A stretch of DNA of 64,000 nt from Thalassococcus profundi (GCF_003344785.1 NZ_QPMK01000004.1:202859-266858); one strand, 5' to 3'. Shown: positions 39,186 through 49,290, counted from the stretch's first letter. The notes: generated by a model from the letters alone, not told the origin. Program-made: numbers and translations.

Positions 39186-40061
39186 ATGGCGATCACAGCA
39201 TCCCAGGTGAAAGAACTGCGCGAAATGACCGGCGCAGGCATGATGGACGCCAAGAAGGCGCTGACCGAAACCGACGGCGACATGGACGCCGCGGTTGACT
39301 GGCTGCGCACCAAGGGCTTGGCCAAGGCAGCCAAGAAATCCGGCCGCACCGCTGCAGAGGGCCTCGTGGCCGTCAAGGTCGACGGCGGCACCGGCGTCGC
39401 GGTCGAGGTTAACTCGGAAACCGATTTCGTCGGCAAGAACGCCGATTTCCAGAAAATGGTCGCGGGCATCGCCGATGCCGCCACCGGCGTCGACTCCGTC
39501 GAGGCGCTGATGGCCGCCGACATGGGCGGCAAGACCGTCCAGGACGAGATCACCTCGAAAATCGCCACCATCGGCGAGAATATGTCGGTGCGCCGCATGG
39601 CGAAGGTGAGCGGCGACACGGTCGTGTCCTACGTCCACAACGCCGCCGCTGACGGCATGGGCAAGATCGGCGTGCTGGTCGCCATGACCGGCGGCGACGA
39701 AGCCTTTGGCCGCCAGGTCGCAATGCACATCGCCGCCGCCAACCCCGCGGCCCTGTCCGAAGCCGATCTGGACCCGGCCGTGGTCGAGAAAGAGCGCCAG
39801 GTGCAGATGGACATCGCCCGCGAATCCGGCAAGCCCGAGCAGGTCATCGAGAAGATGATCGTCGGCCGCATGGCCAAGTTCATGGGCGAAGTCACGCTGC
39901 TGGGCCAGGCCTTTGTCATCAACCCCGACCTGACGGTCGAGGCCGCGGCGAAAGAGGCCGGTGCGACGATCACGGCCTATGTGCGCATGGAAGTCGGCGA
40001 AGGTATCGAGAAGGTGCAGGAAGATTTCGCCGCCGAGGTCGCGAAGGCAGCTCAGGGCTAA
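39186..40061 (+). CDS. tsf: Translation elongation factor Ts
   Basis: EF-Ts catalyses GDP/GTP exchange on EF-Tu. The 291-aa protein has the N-terminal [19 protein letters not shown] and the core [13 protein letters not shown], plus [11 protein letters not shown] 39186 with GAGGAGAG upstream is chosen over the longer frame. It is 93 bases after rpsB and shares its transcript, which ends at the terminator 40125-40165. Confidence 0.97.
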   Translation: MAITASQVKELREMTGAGMMDAKKALTETDGDMDAAVDWLRTKGLAKAAKKSGRTAAEGLVAVKVDGGTGVAVEVNSETDFVGKNADFQKMVAGIADAATGVDSVEALMAADMGGKTVQDEITSKIATIGENMSVRRMAKVSGDTVVSYVHNAAADGMGKIGVLVAMTGGDEAFGRQVAMHIAAANPAALSEADLDPAVVEKERQVQMDIARESGKPEQVIEKMIVGRMAKFMGEVTLLGQAFVINPDLTVEAAAKEAGATITAYVRMEVGEGIEKVQEDFAAEVAKAAQG

Positions 40062-40124
40062 TCCGGGCCGGTCGGGGCAGGGGACACGGGTCCACCTGCC
40101 CTTGTCCGCATCTCGCCGAAAATG

Positions 40125-40165
40125 AAGGAGCCGCCCTGATCATCAGGACGGCTCCTTTTATTTTT
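40125..40165 (+). terminator. Rho-independent terminator of the rpsB-tsf operon
   Basis: Stem AAGGAGCCG (40125-40133) with CGGCTCCTT (40149-40157), extended by an inner CCTGAT/ATCAGG stem, then a T-rich tail. The following 280 bases up to 40447 contain no recognised gene. Confidence 0.88.
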
Positions 40166-40447
40166 CCCGACGCACCCCGAATTGGGGATGAGAGGTGCGT
40201 TCGGGAGTGCCGACCTGCCGATGAATATACACCAGTCAGGCCGACGCCCGGCTTGCGCCGGCAGACGCAAAGAGCCTTGAAATACCAAGGGTTTGCACCT
40301 GACGTCCCCAGGCTAAAGCCACCACTCACGGAACAGTGACAAGATGCCAATTAACCCAGCGTCAAGGAAGTCCGGATTTCCTTACCCGCCGGTTGAGCGC
40401 GATTTTTCACGCTGCATTCACGGGCGCGGCCTGCGCAACAGTCCCGG

Positions 40448-41209
40448 TCAGGCTTCGAGCACGAACATCTGATTCTGAAACGCCGCCTTGAGCACCGCCT
40501 GCGCCGTGGTTTCGACGTTCAGCGCGTCGCGGGCCAGCCGCAGGTGCTTTTCGATCGTGGCCTGGGTCAGGCCCATGATCTGTGCGATATCCTGTGTGGT
40601 CTTGCCGTCGCCGACCCATTGCAGCGCCTCGCGCTGGCGCCGTGTCAGCGTGCGGTTGGGCGGAGTGTATGGCAGCGACAGGATCTTCAGATGCACGATG
40701 TTGTTGATCAGCTGGATGTCGTCGCCATGCTGATCCCAGACAAGATCCACGTCGCGCTGGGTCAGCCCTGCGCGCGCAGTCAACGCGATGGCGCCCTTGG
40801 CCCGGGTCGACACCGACCGGAAGCTGATCGAATACCCGGCCTTGACGCCCTTGGAGAGATTGAACTCCATGACCCGGCGTTCCTTGGTGGTCAGAAGCCC
40901 TTTCTCGGCCATCTCGCCCAGGATACGCCAGCTGCAGGCGCCGTTGTTGTCCAGCGCCCATTTGACCATCGGCCCGTGGCTGTAATGGCCTTCCTCGATG
41001 AAGACATCGGAATAGGACGGATCGTGGTTGGTCAGGATGACGAAATCGTTCGGGTCGCCCAGGGAATGCGCGGTGCGGAAGCGTGTGAAGCCGTAGAGCA
41101 GCCTGTCGAAGCCGTAACCCGCCATGCGCTCGCAATGCATCGCCCAGAGCAGCTCGACATTGTCCACCTGGGTCAGCGAGATCAGCCAGCTGCGCAGGTC
41201 CGGCGTCAC
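40448..41209 (-). CDS. LuxR-family solo regulator with non-canonical signal pocket
   Basis: A 253-aa protein with an autoinducer-binding-like domain (about residues 15-175) and a GerE HTH (about 187-245: LTRRQREALQWVGDGKTTQD). The pocket differs from classic AHL receptors: at the position of the invariant Asp-Pro pair there is Gly79-Pro80 (HYSHGPM), and the expected Trp/Tyr pair is replaced (YSDVFIEEGHY), while the second Trp (SWRILGE) is kept. There is no luxI next to it. It starts with GTG at 41209 overlapping the aroQ stop, so it is translationally coupled to aroQ. Confidence 0.85.
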   Translation of the reverse strand: MTPDLRSWLISLTQVDNVELLWAMHCERMAGYGFDRLLYGFTRFRTAHSLGDPNDFVILTNHDPSYSDVFIEEGHYSHGPMVKWALDNNGACSWRILGEMAEKGLLTTKERRVMEFNLSKGVKAGYSISFRSVSTRAKGAIALTARAGLTQRDVDLVWDQHGDDIQLINNIVHLKILSLPYTPPNRTLTRRQREALQWVGDGKTTQDIAQIMGLTQATIEKHLRLARDALNVETTAQAVLKAAFQNQMFVLEA

Positions 41210-41649
41210 TTCGCGGCCTCCAGGTGACCCAGCAGCGCGTCCATCGCCAGCACGTAACCGCGCGCGCCGAAGCCGCAGATCTGCCCGACGGCCACGGGCG
41301 CGATCCAGCTTTTGTGGCGGAAGCTTTCGCGGGCGTGGATGTTCGACAGGTGCAATTCGACCACCGGCACCTCGGCGGACGAAATCGCGTCCATCAGCGC
41401 GATCGACGTATGGGTCAGGGCGCCGGCATTGAGGATGATGCCATCCTGCTCGCCGCGCGCGGCGTGGATGCTGTCGATCAGAACGCCTTCGTGGTTGGAC
41501 TGCGCAAAGTCGATGGTCGCGCCGCAGGTCTCGGCATGGGCGCGGCACATCTTCTCGATATCCGCGAGGGTGGTCGCGCCGTAAACCTCGGGCTGCCGCG
41601 TGCCCAGCAGGTTGAGGTTCGGACCGTTGAGAATGAGGATCCTGCGCAT
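41206..41649 (-). CDS. aroQ: 3-dehydroquinate dehydratase, type II
   Basis: Third enzyme of the shikimate pathway. The 147-aa protein has the type II signature ILILNGPNLNLLGTRQPEVYG at the N-terminus with the catalytic Tyr23, FAQSNHEGVLID, GIILNAGALTHTSIALMDAI and VELHLSNIHARESFRHKS. ATG 41649 has AAGGAAA upstream; a longer frame is not conserved. It is the upstream partner of the LuxR solo. Confidence 0.95.
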   Translation of the reverse strand: MRRILILNGPNLNLLGTRQPEVYGATTLADIEKMCRAHAETCGATIDFAQSNHEGVLIDSIHAARGEQDGIILNAGALTHTSIALMDAISSAEVPVVELHLSNIHARESFRHKSWIAPVAVGQICGFGARGYVLAMDALLGHLEAAK

Positions 41650-41883
41650 GTTCGATTTCCTTGAATGCCGTAAAGTCTTAAAGGAGGTGCGGGCATTCTG
41701 TCCAGCACCCGCGGGACTGAAAGAGCGCAAACCGCGGGCAAATGGCCGCAGTCTTGAAATCAAGGGGTTAGCGGCCCTTCTGAAGCGTCTTTTATTTACA
41801 TAATACTGATTATACGAATTACATTAACGGACCGGGCAAGGTCTGAACCTGGTCACGAAGCATCCCCTATCTTTCCAATGAAA

Positions 41884-41911
41884 AAAAGCCGCGACCGGAG
41901 CCGCGGCTTTT
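41884..41911. terminator. Bidirectional terminator between gcdH and aroQ regions
   Basis: AAAAGCCGCG (41884-41893) pairs with CGCGGCTTTT (41902-41911). Flanking A and T runs make it usable on both strands; on the minus strand it follows the gcdH stop by about 25 bases. Confidence 0.8.
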
Positions 41912-41936
41912 GAGCCCGATTGATACCACCGGTCGA

Positions 41937-43169
41937 TCAGAAGAACGCCTGTAGGTCCGTCTGTGCGCGGCCCAGGATCAGCGCGTGCACGTCATGGGTC
42001 CCCTCGTAGGTGTTCACCGTTTCGAGGTTGACCATGTGGCGGATCACCTGGAATTCCGCAGAGATCCCGTTGCCGCCGTGCATGTCGCGGGAAAGTCGTG
42101 CAATATCAAGTGCCTTGCCGCAGTTGTTGCGCTTGATCAGGCTGATCATCTCGGGCGCGGCCTGTGCCTCGTCCATCAAACGGCCAACACGCAGCGAGGC
42201 CTGCAGGCCAAGCGTGATCTCGGTCTGCATGTCAGCGAGCTTTTTCTGAAACAGCTGCGTCTGCGCCAGCGGACGGCCGAACTGCTTGCGGTCGAGGCCG
42301 TACTGGCGCGCGGCGTGCCAGCAGAATTCCGCGGCCCCCATGACGCCCCAGGAAATGCCGTAACGCGCCCGGTTCAGACATCCAAAAGGCCCTTTAAGCC
42401 CTTGAACATTGGGCAACAAAGCGTCTTCGCCCACTTCGACGCCATCCATGACGATCTCGCCGGTGACGCTCGCGCGCAGGGACAGCTTGTTGCCGACCTT
42501 CGGCGCGCTCAGCCCCTTCATACCCTTTTCCAGCACAAAGCCCCGGATCTTGCCGCCATGCGCGTCGGATTTCGCCCAGATAACAAAGACATCCGCGATG
42601 GGGCTGTTGGAAATCCACATCTTGGAGCCGCTGATGCGGTAGCCGCTGTCGGTCTTTTCGGCGCGTGTCTTCATGCCCGCGGGATCGGACCCGGCATCGG
42701 GTTCGGTCAGACCGAAGCAGCCGATGTATTCGCCGCTCGCCAGCTTCGGCAGATATTTCTGCCGCTGCTCTTCGGAGCCATAGGCGTAGATGGGATACAT
42801 CACGAGGCTCGACTGTACGGACATCATCGACCGGTAACCGGAATCCACCCGCTCGATTTCGCGCGCGACAAGGCCGTATGCCACGTAGGACGATCCCAGC
42901 CCGCCGTATTCCTCGGGCACGGTGATGCCCAGCAGGCCCATCTCGCCCATCTCGCGGAAGATCTCGGGCTCGACCTTTTCCTCGTTATAGGCGGCGATCA
43001 CCCGCGGTTGCAGCTTTTCCTGAGCATAGGACCGCGCGCTCTCGGCGATCATGCGCTCGTCTTCGCTCAGCTGGTCGGACAGGCGGAACGGGTCCTGCCA
43101 GTCGAACCGCCCCAGGTCGGGCGCGTCCTTGGCCTTGAGGCTCGGTTTTGTCGGTGACATCTCGTTCAT
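41937..43169 (-). CDS. gcdH: Glutaryl-CoA dehydrogenase
   Basis: An FAD enzyme that oxidises and decarboxylates glutaryl-CoA to crotonyl-CoA in lysine and tryptophan breakdown. The 410-aa acyl-CoA dehydrogenase has [17 protein letters not shown] for FAD, a [20 protein letters not shown] region typical of GcdH, and the catalytic Glu in [12 protein letters not shown] near 394. ATG 43169 follows AAGGAG. A divergent LysR gene is 86 bases away, with a strong LysR-type palindrome between them. Confidence 0.93.
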   Translation of the reverse strand: MNEMSPTKPSLKAKDAPDLGRFDWQDPFRLSDQLSEDERMIAESARSYAQEKLQPRVIAAYNEEKVEPEIFREMGEMGLLGITVPEEYGGLGSSYVAYGLVAREIERVDSGYRSMMSVQSSLVMYPIYAYGSEEQRQKYLPKLASGEYIGCFGLTEPDAGSDPAGMKTRAEKTDSGYRISGSKMWISNSPIADVFVIWAKSDAHGGKIRGFVLEKGMKGLSAPKVGNKLSLRASVTGEIVMDGVEVGEDALLPNVQGLKGPFGCLNRARYGISWGVMGAAEFCWHAARQYGLDRKQFGRPLAQTQLFQKKLADMQTEITLGLQASLRVGRLMDEAQAAPEMISLIKRNNCGKALDIARLSRDMHGGNGISAEFQVIRHMVNLETVNTYEGTHDVHALILGRAQTDLQAFF

Positions 43170-43188
43170 GGGTGCGGCTCCTTTTCGA

Positions 43189-43211
43189 TTTGCAAGAGTA
43201 TAGCTTGCAAA
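43189..43211. promoter_or_regulatory. LysR-type operator between gcdH and its regulator
   Basis: Perfect inverted repeat TTTGCAAG (43189-43196), spacer AGTATAG, CTTGCAAA (43204-43211), which contains a T-N11-A LysR box. Position between two divergent starts fits a LysR binding site. Confidence 0.7.
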
Positions 43212-43255
43212 AGCCGCAATCAAAAACGACAATACCGCATGGTTTCGTGAGAAAA

Positions 43256-44164
43256 ATGCAAATGTCCCTCGCCCGCCGCCTGCTGCCACCCCTTGGCGCG
43301 CTCCGTGCCATAGAGGCGCTGGACCGGCTTGGCACGGCTGCTGCCGCCGCATCCGAGCTGAACCTGAGCCAAAGCGCCGTGAGCCGCCAGTTGCAAACGC
43401 TGGAAGATCACCTGGGCGCGCCCCTCCTGATCCGCGACAGGCGCAGCCTCGGCCTGCGGCCCGAGGCGCGCGACTACGCCGCCACGGTACGCGAGGCGCT
43501 GGCGCAGATCGCCAATGCCTCGGTCGCGCTGCGCATGGGCGCGCGCGGCGGCGAGCTGAGCCTTGCCATCCTCCCGAGCTTCGGCATGCGCTGGCTGGTG
43601 CCGCGCCTTCCCGATTTCACCCGTCGCCACCCGGAGGTGACGATCAACCTGACCACCCGGCTGAGGCCGTTCAACTTTGCCTCGGAACCCTTTGACGCTG
43701 CGATACAATTCGGTGATGGATGGGAGAATACGCACAGGCTGGAACTGATGCGCGAAGAGGTGCTGCCGGTCTGCGCGCCGGCGCTTCTGCCGCAGGGACC
43801 GGCGCCGCTGGACCGTCTGGCCAGGCTGCCGCTTCTGCATATCCAGACGCGGCCAGAGGCCTGGCGCGACTGGTTCCGGCATCATGGCAGCGATCCCGGT
43901 CCCCTGCCCGGCACCACCTTCGACCAGTTCACCACGATCCTGCAAGGCGCGCTGCACGGGCTCGGCGTGGCGCTGATGCCGGATTACCTGGTGAACGAAG
44001 GCCTTGCCAACGGCACCCTGATCCGTGCGGCGGATGTCGCTCCGGTCAGCCTGGGCGCCTATCACCTGGTCTGGCCCGCCGACCGCACACCCAGCCCGGC
44101 GCTGGACCGGTTCCGCGACTGGCTGGCGCTGCAGGCGGACGAAGGCGAGGCATTGCCAAGATAG
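43256..44164 (+). CDS. LysR-family regulator of gcdH
   Basis: A 302-aa regulator with an HTH at about residues 12-65 ([32 protein letters not shown]) and a GcvA-like effector domain ([22 protein letters not shown]). It is divergent from gcdH, as GcdR is in other bacteria, so it probably senses a glutarate/lysine degradation metabolite. Two in-frame ATGs (43256, 43262) are possible; the first is used. Confidence 0.87.
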   Translation: MQMSLARRLLPPLGALRAIEALDRLGTAAAAASELNLSQSAVSRQLQTLEDHLGAPLLIRDRRSLGLRPEARDYAATVREALAQIANASVALRMGARGGELSLAILPSFGMRWLVPRLPDFTRRHPEVTINLTTRLRPFNFASEPFDAAIQFGDGWENTHRLELMREEVLPVCAPALLPQGPAPLDRLARLPLLHIQTRPEAWRDWFRHHGSDPGPLPGTTFDQFTTILQGALHGLGVALMPDYLVNEGLANGTLIRAADVAPVSLGAYHLVWPADRTPSPALDRFRDWLALQADEGEALPR

Positions 44165-44319
44165 CGACATCTTATCAGATTGTTACGCGTCACTTCTTAT
44201 CCAGTACGACAGGCGTATCACGGCTGGCCGTTTTGAAGGTTCCCGTCCTGACTGTTTCGTGATGCAACAGGCCCGCCCGCGATGCGTTGGCTCTTCAGTT
44301 TCAACGAGAGGAGACCCCA

Positions 44320-45513
44320 ATGACCGTCAGCCGTCTGATTTGCTTTACCGTCACCGGTGCGCTCGCCACCTCCGCGGCCTGCGCGCAGGAATTCCAGCGC
44401 GGTGACCGCAACACGGCCCTTGAGCCCCAGAACCCGAGCCAGTTCCGCGCCGCGCTCAAATCTTCCGGTATCACGCTGGAGCAGGAGGTGATCGCCGAGG
44501 GCCTGGAGCATCCCTGGGGCATCGAGGTGCTTCCCGAAGGCGGTTATCTCGTGACCGAGCGCCCGGGCCGCCTGCGCCATGTCGCAACAGACGGTACATT
44601 GTCCGATCCGATCAGCGGCGTGCCGGAGGTGGTCGCGCAGGATCAGGGCGGGCTTCTGGACGTGGCACTCGCCCCCGATTTCGCCGAAAGTCGCCGGGTC
44701 TATCTGAGCTATGCCAAGCCGGTGGGTGACGGGCTGTCAGCTACCGCTGCCGCTTATGGCACGCTCAACCAGGACATGACCGCGCTTGAAGATGTCACCG
44801 ACATCTTCGTGCAGTCGCCCGGGTCCACGGTGGACAAGCATTTCGGCAGCCGCGTGGTCTTCGACGGTGACGGTCATGTCTACATCACCACCGGCGAGCA
44901 TTCTTCGCCGGAGTACCGCGTCTATGCGCAGGACCTCGACAAGACCTATGGCAAGGTCATTCGCCTGACGCTCGACGGCGAGGTTCCGGACGGCAACCCG
45001 TTCGTCGACCAGGAGGGTGCGATGCCCGAAATCTGGTCCTACGGTCACCGCAACATGCAAGGCGCGATGATGCGCGACGGCGAGCTCTGGACGATCGAGC
45101 ACGGGCCGCAGGGCGGCGACGAGCTCAACAAGATCGAGCCGGGCACCAACTATGGCTGGCCGGTGATCTCTTACGGCCAGAACTACAGCGGCACCGACAT
45201 CGGCGAAGGGATCGCGGCCAAGGACGGCATGGCGCAGCCGGTCTATTTCTGGGACCCGGTGATCGCGCCGGGCGGCATGCTGACCTATGAGGGCGACGTC
45301 TTTTCCGACTGGCAGGACGACGTCTTTATCGGATCGCTCTACCCCGGCGGCATCGTGCGGCTTGACCTCGAGGACGGCACCGTGGTGGCAGAAGAGCGCC
45401 TGGCGATGGACCTCGGCCGGGTGCGCGATCTGGAGGTCGACTCGGATGGCACGCTTCTGGCGATCACCGACACCGACAACGGCGTGCTGGTGCGCCTGTC
45501 GCCGCAAAGCTAG
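44320..45513 (+). CDS. PQQ-dependent aldose sugar dehydrogenase
   Basis: A 397-aa periplasmic beta-propeller enzyme of the GDH-B/YliI family that oxidises sugars with PQQ. A signal peptide ends near residue 23 (AACAQ/EF). Conserved family segments: GLEHPWGIEVLPEGGYLVTERPGRLR, DQGGLLDVALAPDF, KHFGSRVVFDGDGHVYITTGEH, YGHRNMQGA and EHGPQGGDELN, including the His and Arg residues that contact PQQ. GAGAGGAG precedes ATG 44320. No pqq genes are in the window. Confidence 0.88.
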   Translation: MTVSRLICFTVTGALATSAACAQEFQRGDRNTALEPQNPSQFRAALKSSGITLEQEVIAEGLEHPWGIEVLPEGGYLVTERPGRLRHVATDGTLSDPISGVPEVVAQDQGGLLDVALAPDFAESRRVYLSYAKPVGDGLSATAAAYGTLNQDMTALEDVTDIFVQSPGSTVDKHFGSRVVFDGDGHVYITTGEHSSPEYRVYAQDLDKTYGKVIRLTLDGEVPDGNPFVDQEGAMPEIWSYGHRNMQGAMMRDGELWTIEHGPQGGDELNKIEPGTNYGWPVISYGQNYSGTDIGEGIAAKDGMAQPVYFWDPVIAPGGMLTYEGDVFSDWQDDVFIGSLYPGGIVRLDLEDGTVVAEERLAMDLGRVRDLEVDSDGTLLAITDTDNGVLVRLSPQS

Positions 45514-45621
45514 GCAGACGGTCGGCGGGAAACAGCACACCGCCCGGTTGAATCAGCAGGAATTGGCCCGCGTCGCAGCGCGGGCCTTTTCAGCTTGCAG
45601 GGTGCGGGTCTAGGTGGGTGC

Positions 45622-46755
45622 ATGACCTCACGTTCCCGCCTCCATCCGGCGCTTGCGGCGCTGCTGCTCTGGACAACCGCTGCCTTGGCCCAGACCGACA
45701 CCCCTGCCCCTGCGGCACTGTCTCCCGAAACGCTGGCGCGTGATCTGCGCGCGGCGTCCGGCGCCCCGGCCGTGGGCGTCGGCTGGTATCGCAACGGCGG
45801 CATGCGCATCGCGACAGCGGGCGTGCGGGCCCGCGGAACGGATGCGGCGGCGGACCGGCAGGACCTGTGGCACATCGGGTCGAACGGCAAGGCGATGACC
45901 GCGACCCTGGCCGCGCGGCTGGTCGAGGCCGGGGTGATTGGCTGGAACGACACCGTGGGTCAGCGCCTGGGCGACCTATCCCCACGCGCGGCCTACCGCG
46001 ACGTGACGCTGGAGATGCTGCTGGCGCACCGCGGCGGAGTGGTGGCGAATGTGGGCTTTTTCTCTGCCCGGTCCTTTGTCGGCAGCCTGTCGGATCGCGA
46101 TGTCGTCAAGGACCGCCGGGACTACGCCCGCGAGGTGCTGGGCAAGGATCCCGTTGCCGAACCGGGCACGGAGTTCGTCTATTCCAACGCCGGTTACGTG
46201 GTCGCGGGCGCGATGATCGAAGCCGCCACCGGCCAGAGCTGGGAAGAGCTGATCGACGCCTGGGTGTTCGAGCCGCTGGACATGGAAACGGCGGGTTTCG
46301 GCGCGCCCGGCAATGCCGTGACGCTGAGCCAGCCGCGCGGTCACGGCGGCCCGTTTCCCTGGTCGCGCGGCGCCGTCGCTCCGGGGCCCGAGGCCGACAA
46401 CATTCCGGCGCTGGGGCCCGCAGGCACCATCCACATGAGCCTGCGCGACCATCTGAAGTTCCTGCGCGCGCATCTCGAACGGCCGCAGGGCTTTCTGGCG
46501 CGGGACAGCTGGAACCGGTTGCAGGACGACGTGCAGGGTCAGAATTACTCACTGGGATGGGCGTTGCGCGACACCGGTGCGCTGGTGCATGCAGGATCGA
46601 ACACCCTGTGGTTCAACATCGTGCTCGTCGACCCGGAGCGCGGCATCGCCGTGGTCCTTTCAGCCAACGACGGGGCGGCGGGCCGCGTCCGCCCGGCGAT
46701 GGAGCAGACCCTGACCCGCATGCTGCCCGCGCTCGCCCCTGCCGCAGGTCAGTGA
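45622..46755 (+). CDS. Beta-lactamase-fold serine hydrolase
   Basis: A 377-aa exported protein with a signal peptide (residues 1-23, ending ALAQ). Class C-type active-site motifs are present: Ser87-x-x-Lys90 (GSNGKAMT), Tyr187-Ser-Asn (FVYSNAGYV) and a C-terminal His-Ala-Gly (LVHAGSN). Members act as esterases, D-aminopeptidases or carboxypeptidases rather than resistance enzymes. The ATG 45622 start directly precedes the signal peptide. It overlaps the convergent DUF808 gene by 7 bases. Confidence 0.85.
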   Translation: MTSRSRLHPALAALLLWTTAALAQTDTPAPAALSPETLARDLRAASGAPAVGVGWYRNGGMRIATAGVRARGTDAAADRQDLWHIGSNGKAMTATLAARLVEAGVIGWNDTVGQRLGDLSPRAAYRDVTLEMLLAHRGGVVANVGFFSARSFVGSLSDRDVVKDRRDYAREVLGKDPVAEPGTEFVYSNAGYVVAGAMIEAATGQSWEELIDAWVFEPLDMETAGFGAPGNAVTLSQPRGHGGPFPWSRGAVAPGPEADNIPALGPAGTIHMSLRDHLKFLRAHLERPQGFLARDSWNRLQDDVQGQNYSLGWALRDTGALVHAGSNTLWFNIVLVDPERGIAVVLSANDGAAGRVRPAMEQTLTRMLPALAPAAGQ

Positions 46756-47717
46756 GCCGCCTTTTCCTTGCCGCCGAATAGCGATGACCAGACCGGCGCC
46801 ACCACCTTGACCCCGACGGGGATCAGGATCAGCCCCCAGACAAAGCCGATGACGAAATCCACCGCCGCGGTGATGCCCCATTCCAGCGCAGGCTGGCCCT
46901 GCCCGTAGGCGACGGCCAGATCGTGGATGAACTCCTCGGGCCAGTGCCAGCCCATTTCGTGCAGCGAATGCACGATGATCGACCCGCCGACCCAGAGCAT
47001 CGCCGCCGTGCCGATGATGGCCAGCGCTTTGAGCAGCCAGGGCATGAACTTGACGATGGCGCGGCCGAGCCAGCGCCCGAAGCCGGTCCGGGCAACCTGG
47101 CTCAGCCAGAGGCCGATATCGTCCATCTTCACGATCACCGCCACGGACCCGTAGACCGCCGCCGTGATCAGCACCGCGACCACCGCCAGCGTCGCGGCCT
47201 GCATCCAGAAATTCGGCGCTTCGATGGCAGAGAGCGAGATCACCATGATCTCGGCCGAGAGGATGAAGTCGGTCTTGATGGCGCCTTTCACCTTCTGCTC
47301 TTCCAGGTGCATCGGGTCCTTCACCGCGTGGCTGCCGTCCGGCCCGCCCGAGGTCTCGTCGTGTTTCGTCAGCGCGTGGACGATCTTTTCCGCTCCCTCG
47401 AAGGCCAGGTAACTGCCGCCCAGGATCAGCAGCGGCCAGACCAGCCAGGGCGCGAAGGCCGCCATGAGCAATGCGGCGGGCATCAGGAACACCAGCTTGT
47501 TGATCAGCGATCCGCGCGCGATGCGCCAGATGATCGGCAATTCGCGCGCCGGCGCGAATCCCTGCACGTATTTCGGGGTGACCGCCGCGTCGTCGATGAT
47601 GACCCCAGCCGTCTTCGACCCGGCCTTCATCGCCGCCGCGCCGATGTCGTCGACAGACGCCGCCGCGACCTTTGCGATGGCCGACACATCGTCCAGCAGT
47701 GCCAGTAGTCCGCTCAT
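46749..47717 (-). CDS. DUF808 family membrane protein (YedI-like)
   Basis: A 322-aa protein with about eight hydrophobic spans and family-typical segments: MSGLLALLDDVSAIAKVAAASVDDIGAA at the start, TAGVIIDDAAVTPKYVQGF and MHLEEQKVKGAIKTDFILSAEIM. The function is unknown. ATG 47717 overlaps the stop of the upstream doxX-like gene (ATGA), so the two are translationally coupled. Confidence 0.88.
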   Translation of the reverse strand: MSGLLALLDDVSAIAKVAAASVDDIGAAAMKAGSKTAGVIIDDAAVTPKYVQGFAPARELPIIWRIARGSLINKLVFLMPAALLMAAFAPWLVWPLLILGGSYLAFEGAEKIVHALTKHDETSGGPDGSHAVKDPMHLEEQKVKGAIKTDFILSAEIMVISLSAIEAPNFWMQAATLAVVAVLITAAVYGSVAVIVKMDDIGLWLSQVARTGFGRWLGRAIVKFMPWLLKALAIIGTAAMLWVGGSIIVHSLHEMGWHWPEEFIHDLAVAYGQGQPALEWGITAAVDFVIGFVWGLILIPVGVKVVAPVWSSLFGGKEKAAH

Positions 47718-48118
47718 GCCCGTTCCCCCGTCTTTTCCGTCGTTGTCTTTTCCGTCGTTGCCTGCATCACATAGCGCCCGCCGCCCTGCGCGGCCAGTAC
47801 AAGGCAGCCGCCGGCAATCGCCCAGTTCTTGACGAAGATGCTCATTTGCCACGGATCGGACGGGATGAAATGGAACGCGCTGGTCACGATGCAGTAGAAC
47901 GCCGCCGCATACCCGACCGGGCGCAGCCAGAGCCCGAGGATCAGTGCCAGCGCCGCGCCGGCGTTGAACAGCGTCGCGGGCCAGACCAGCCAGACCGGCA
48001 AGCCCATCCCGGCCAGCAGGCCCTGCGCCGCAGCCGGGTCCACCGCCTTCTGCACCGTGCCTGCCACGAACAATGCCGCGATCAGCACGCGGCCGACCAG
48101 TGCCGACAAGTCCTGCAT
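47714..48118 (-). CDS. DoxX family membrane protein
   Basis: A 134-aa protein with four membrane spans (ALIAALFVAG-like first span, GLPVWLVWPATLFNAGAALALILG, PVGYAAAFYCIVTSAFHF, KNWAIAGGCLVLAAQ) as in DoxX/SURF4 family proteins, which are linked to redox or sulfur stress. The tail has a TTEK repeat (TTEKTTTEKTGE). ATG 48118 has GGAAGGAG upstream. It is divergent from gap1. Confidence 0.85.
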   Translation of the reverse strand: MQDLSALVGRVLIAALFVAGTVQKAVDPAAAQGLLAGMGLPVWLVWPATLFNAGAALALILGLWLRPVGYAAAFYCIVTSAFHFIPSDPWQMSIFVKNWAIAGGCLVLAAQGGGRYVMQATTEKTTTEKTGERA

Positions 48119-48145
48119 CTCCGCTCCTTCCGCGATTCTGCCCGA

Positions 48146-48201
48146 TGTTAGCGCAACCCCGCGTCCTGCGTTAGCGCAACCGGCCACGTTTATCGCTAAC
48201 G
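48146..48201. promoter_or_regulatory. Cluster of TTAGCG half-sites in the doxX/gap1 divergent region
   Basis: GTTAGCGCAACC occurs twice as a 23-bp-spaced direct repeat (48147-48158 and 48170-48181), followed by CGTTAGCGATAAAC on the minus strand (48188-48201), which matches TGNTARCGNTANCA at 11 of 14 positions. They lie 85-140 bp upstream of gap1. The motif resembles what I recall for the LacI-type PckR/CceR central-carbon repressor. Confidence 0.5.
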
Positions 48202-48285
48202 CTCTGACCAAATTGGATTTTTGACCTATGCATGCGCAGCATTGGCCGGTAGACCGCAGGCAACCGTCGGATAGGAGAGCACAGT

Positions 48286-49290
48286 ATGACCGTCACCCTG
48301 GGGATCAACGGATTTGGCCGGATCGGGCGTTGCACGCTGGCACATATCGCCGAAAGCGCCCGCAACGACGTGCAGGTGGTCAAGATCAACGCCACCGGCC
48401 CGCTCGAGACCTCGGCGCATCTGCTGCGCTACGATTCGGTGCACGGCCGTTTCGGCGGCGAGGTGCGGATCAAGGGTGACACGATGGATCTGGGTCGCGG
48501 GCCGATGCAGATGTTCTCGACCTACGATCCCGAAGAGCTCGACTGGTCCGGGTGCGACGTCGTGCTGGAATGCACCGGGCAGTTCAACGACGGGCACAAG
48601 GCCGACGTGCACCTGCGCCGCGGCGCGCGCAAGGTGCTGATCTCGGCCCCCGCCAAGAACGTGGCGCGTACCGTGGTCTACGGCGTCAACCACCGCGAGC
48701 TGCTGCCCGAGGACGGCATGGTGTCGAACGGGTCCTGCACCACCAACTGCCTGGCGCCGCTGGCCAAGGTGCTGGACGAAGCCTTCGGCATCGAAAGCGG
48801 CATCATGACCACGGTGCACAGCTACACCGGCGACCAGCCGACGCTCGACCGCCGGCACAAGGACCTCTACCGCGCCCGCGCCGCCGCCATGGCGATGATC
48901 CCGACCTCGACCGGGGCGGCCAAGGCTTTGGGAGAGGTGCTGCCGAACCTCAAGGGCAAGCTCGACGGCACCGCCATGCGGGTGCCGACGCCCAACGTCT
49001 CGGCGGTGGACCTGACCTTCGAAGCGGGCCGCGACGTGACCGTGGACGAGGTCAACGCCGCGGTGAAGGACGCGGCTTCGGGCCGGATGGGCACGGTGCT
49101 GGCCTACGATCCCGAACCCAAGGTGTCGATCGACTTCAACCACACCACCGCAAGCTCGATCTTCGCGCCGGACCAGACCAAGGTCGTGGGCAAGCGTCTG
49201 GTGCGGGTGCTCGCGTGGTACGACAACGAATGGGGGTTCTCGGCGCGCATGGCAGATGTCGCCGCCGCCATGGGCCGCCTGCTGCACTGA
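48286..49290 (+). CDS. Glyceraldehyde-3-phosphate dehydrogenase, type I, copy 1
   Basis: A 334-aa phosphorylating GAPDH with NGFGRIGR (8-15), catalytic Cys151 in SNGSCTTNC and the His in [14 protein letters not shown]. At the position where NAD-specific enzymes have Asp (Asp36 in gap2, in INDLG) it has Ala36 (INATG), a change linked to NADP acceptance in other GAPDHs. Other differences from gap2 spread over the whole chain, so this is a distinct isozyme rather than a recent duplication. TTAGCG half-sites lie upstream. Confidence 0.93.
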   Translation: MTVTLGINGFGRIGRCTLAHIAESARNDVQVVKINATGPLETSAHLLRYDSVHGRFGGEVRIKGDTMDLGRGPMQMFSTYDPEELDWSGCDVVLECTGQFNDGHKADVHLRRGARKVLISAPAKNVARTVVYGVNHRELLPEDGMVSNGSCTTNCLAPLAKVLDEAFGIESGIMTTVHSYTGDQPTLDRRHKDLYRARAAAMAMIPTSTGAAKALGEVLPNLKGKLDGTAMRVPTPNVSAVDLTFEAGRDVTVDEVNAAVKDAASGRMGTVLAYDPEPKVSIDFNHTTASSIFAPDQTKVVGKRLVRVLAWYDNEWGFSARMADVAAAMGRLLH

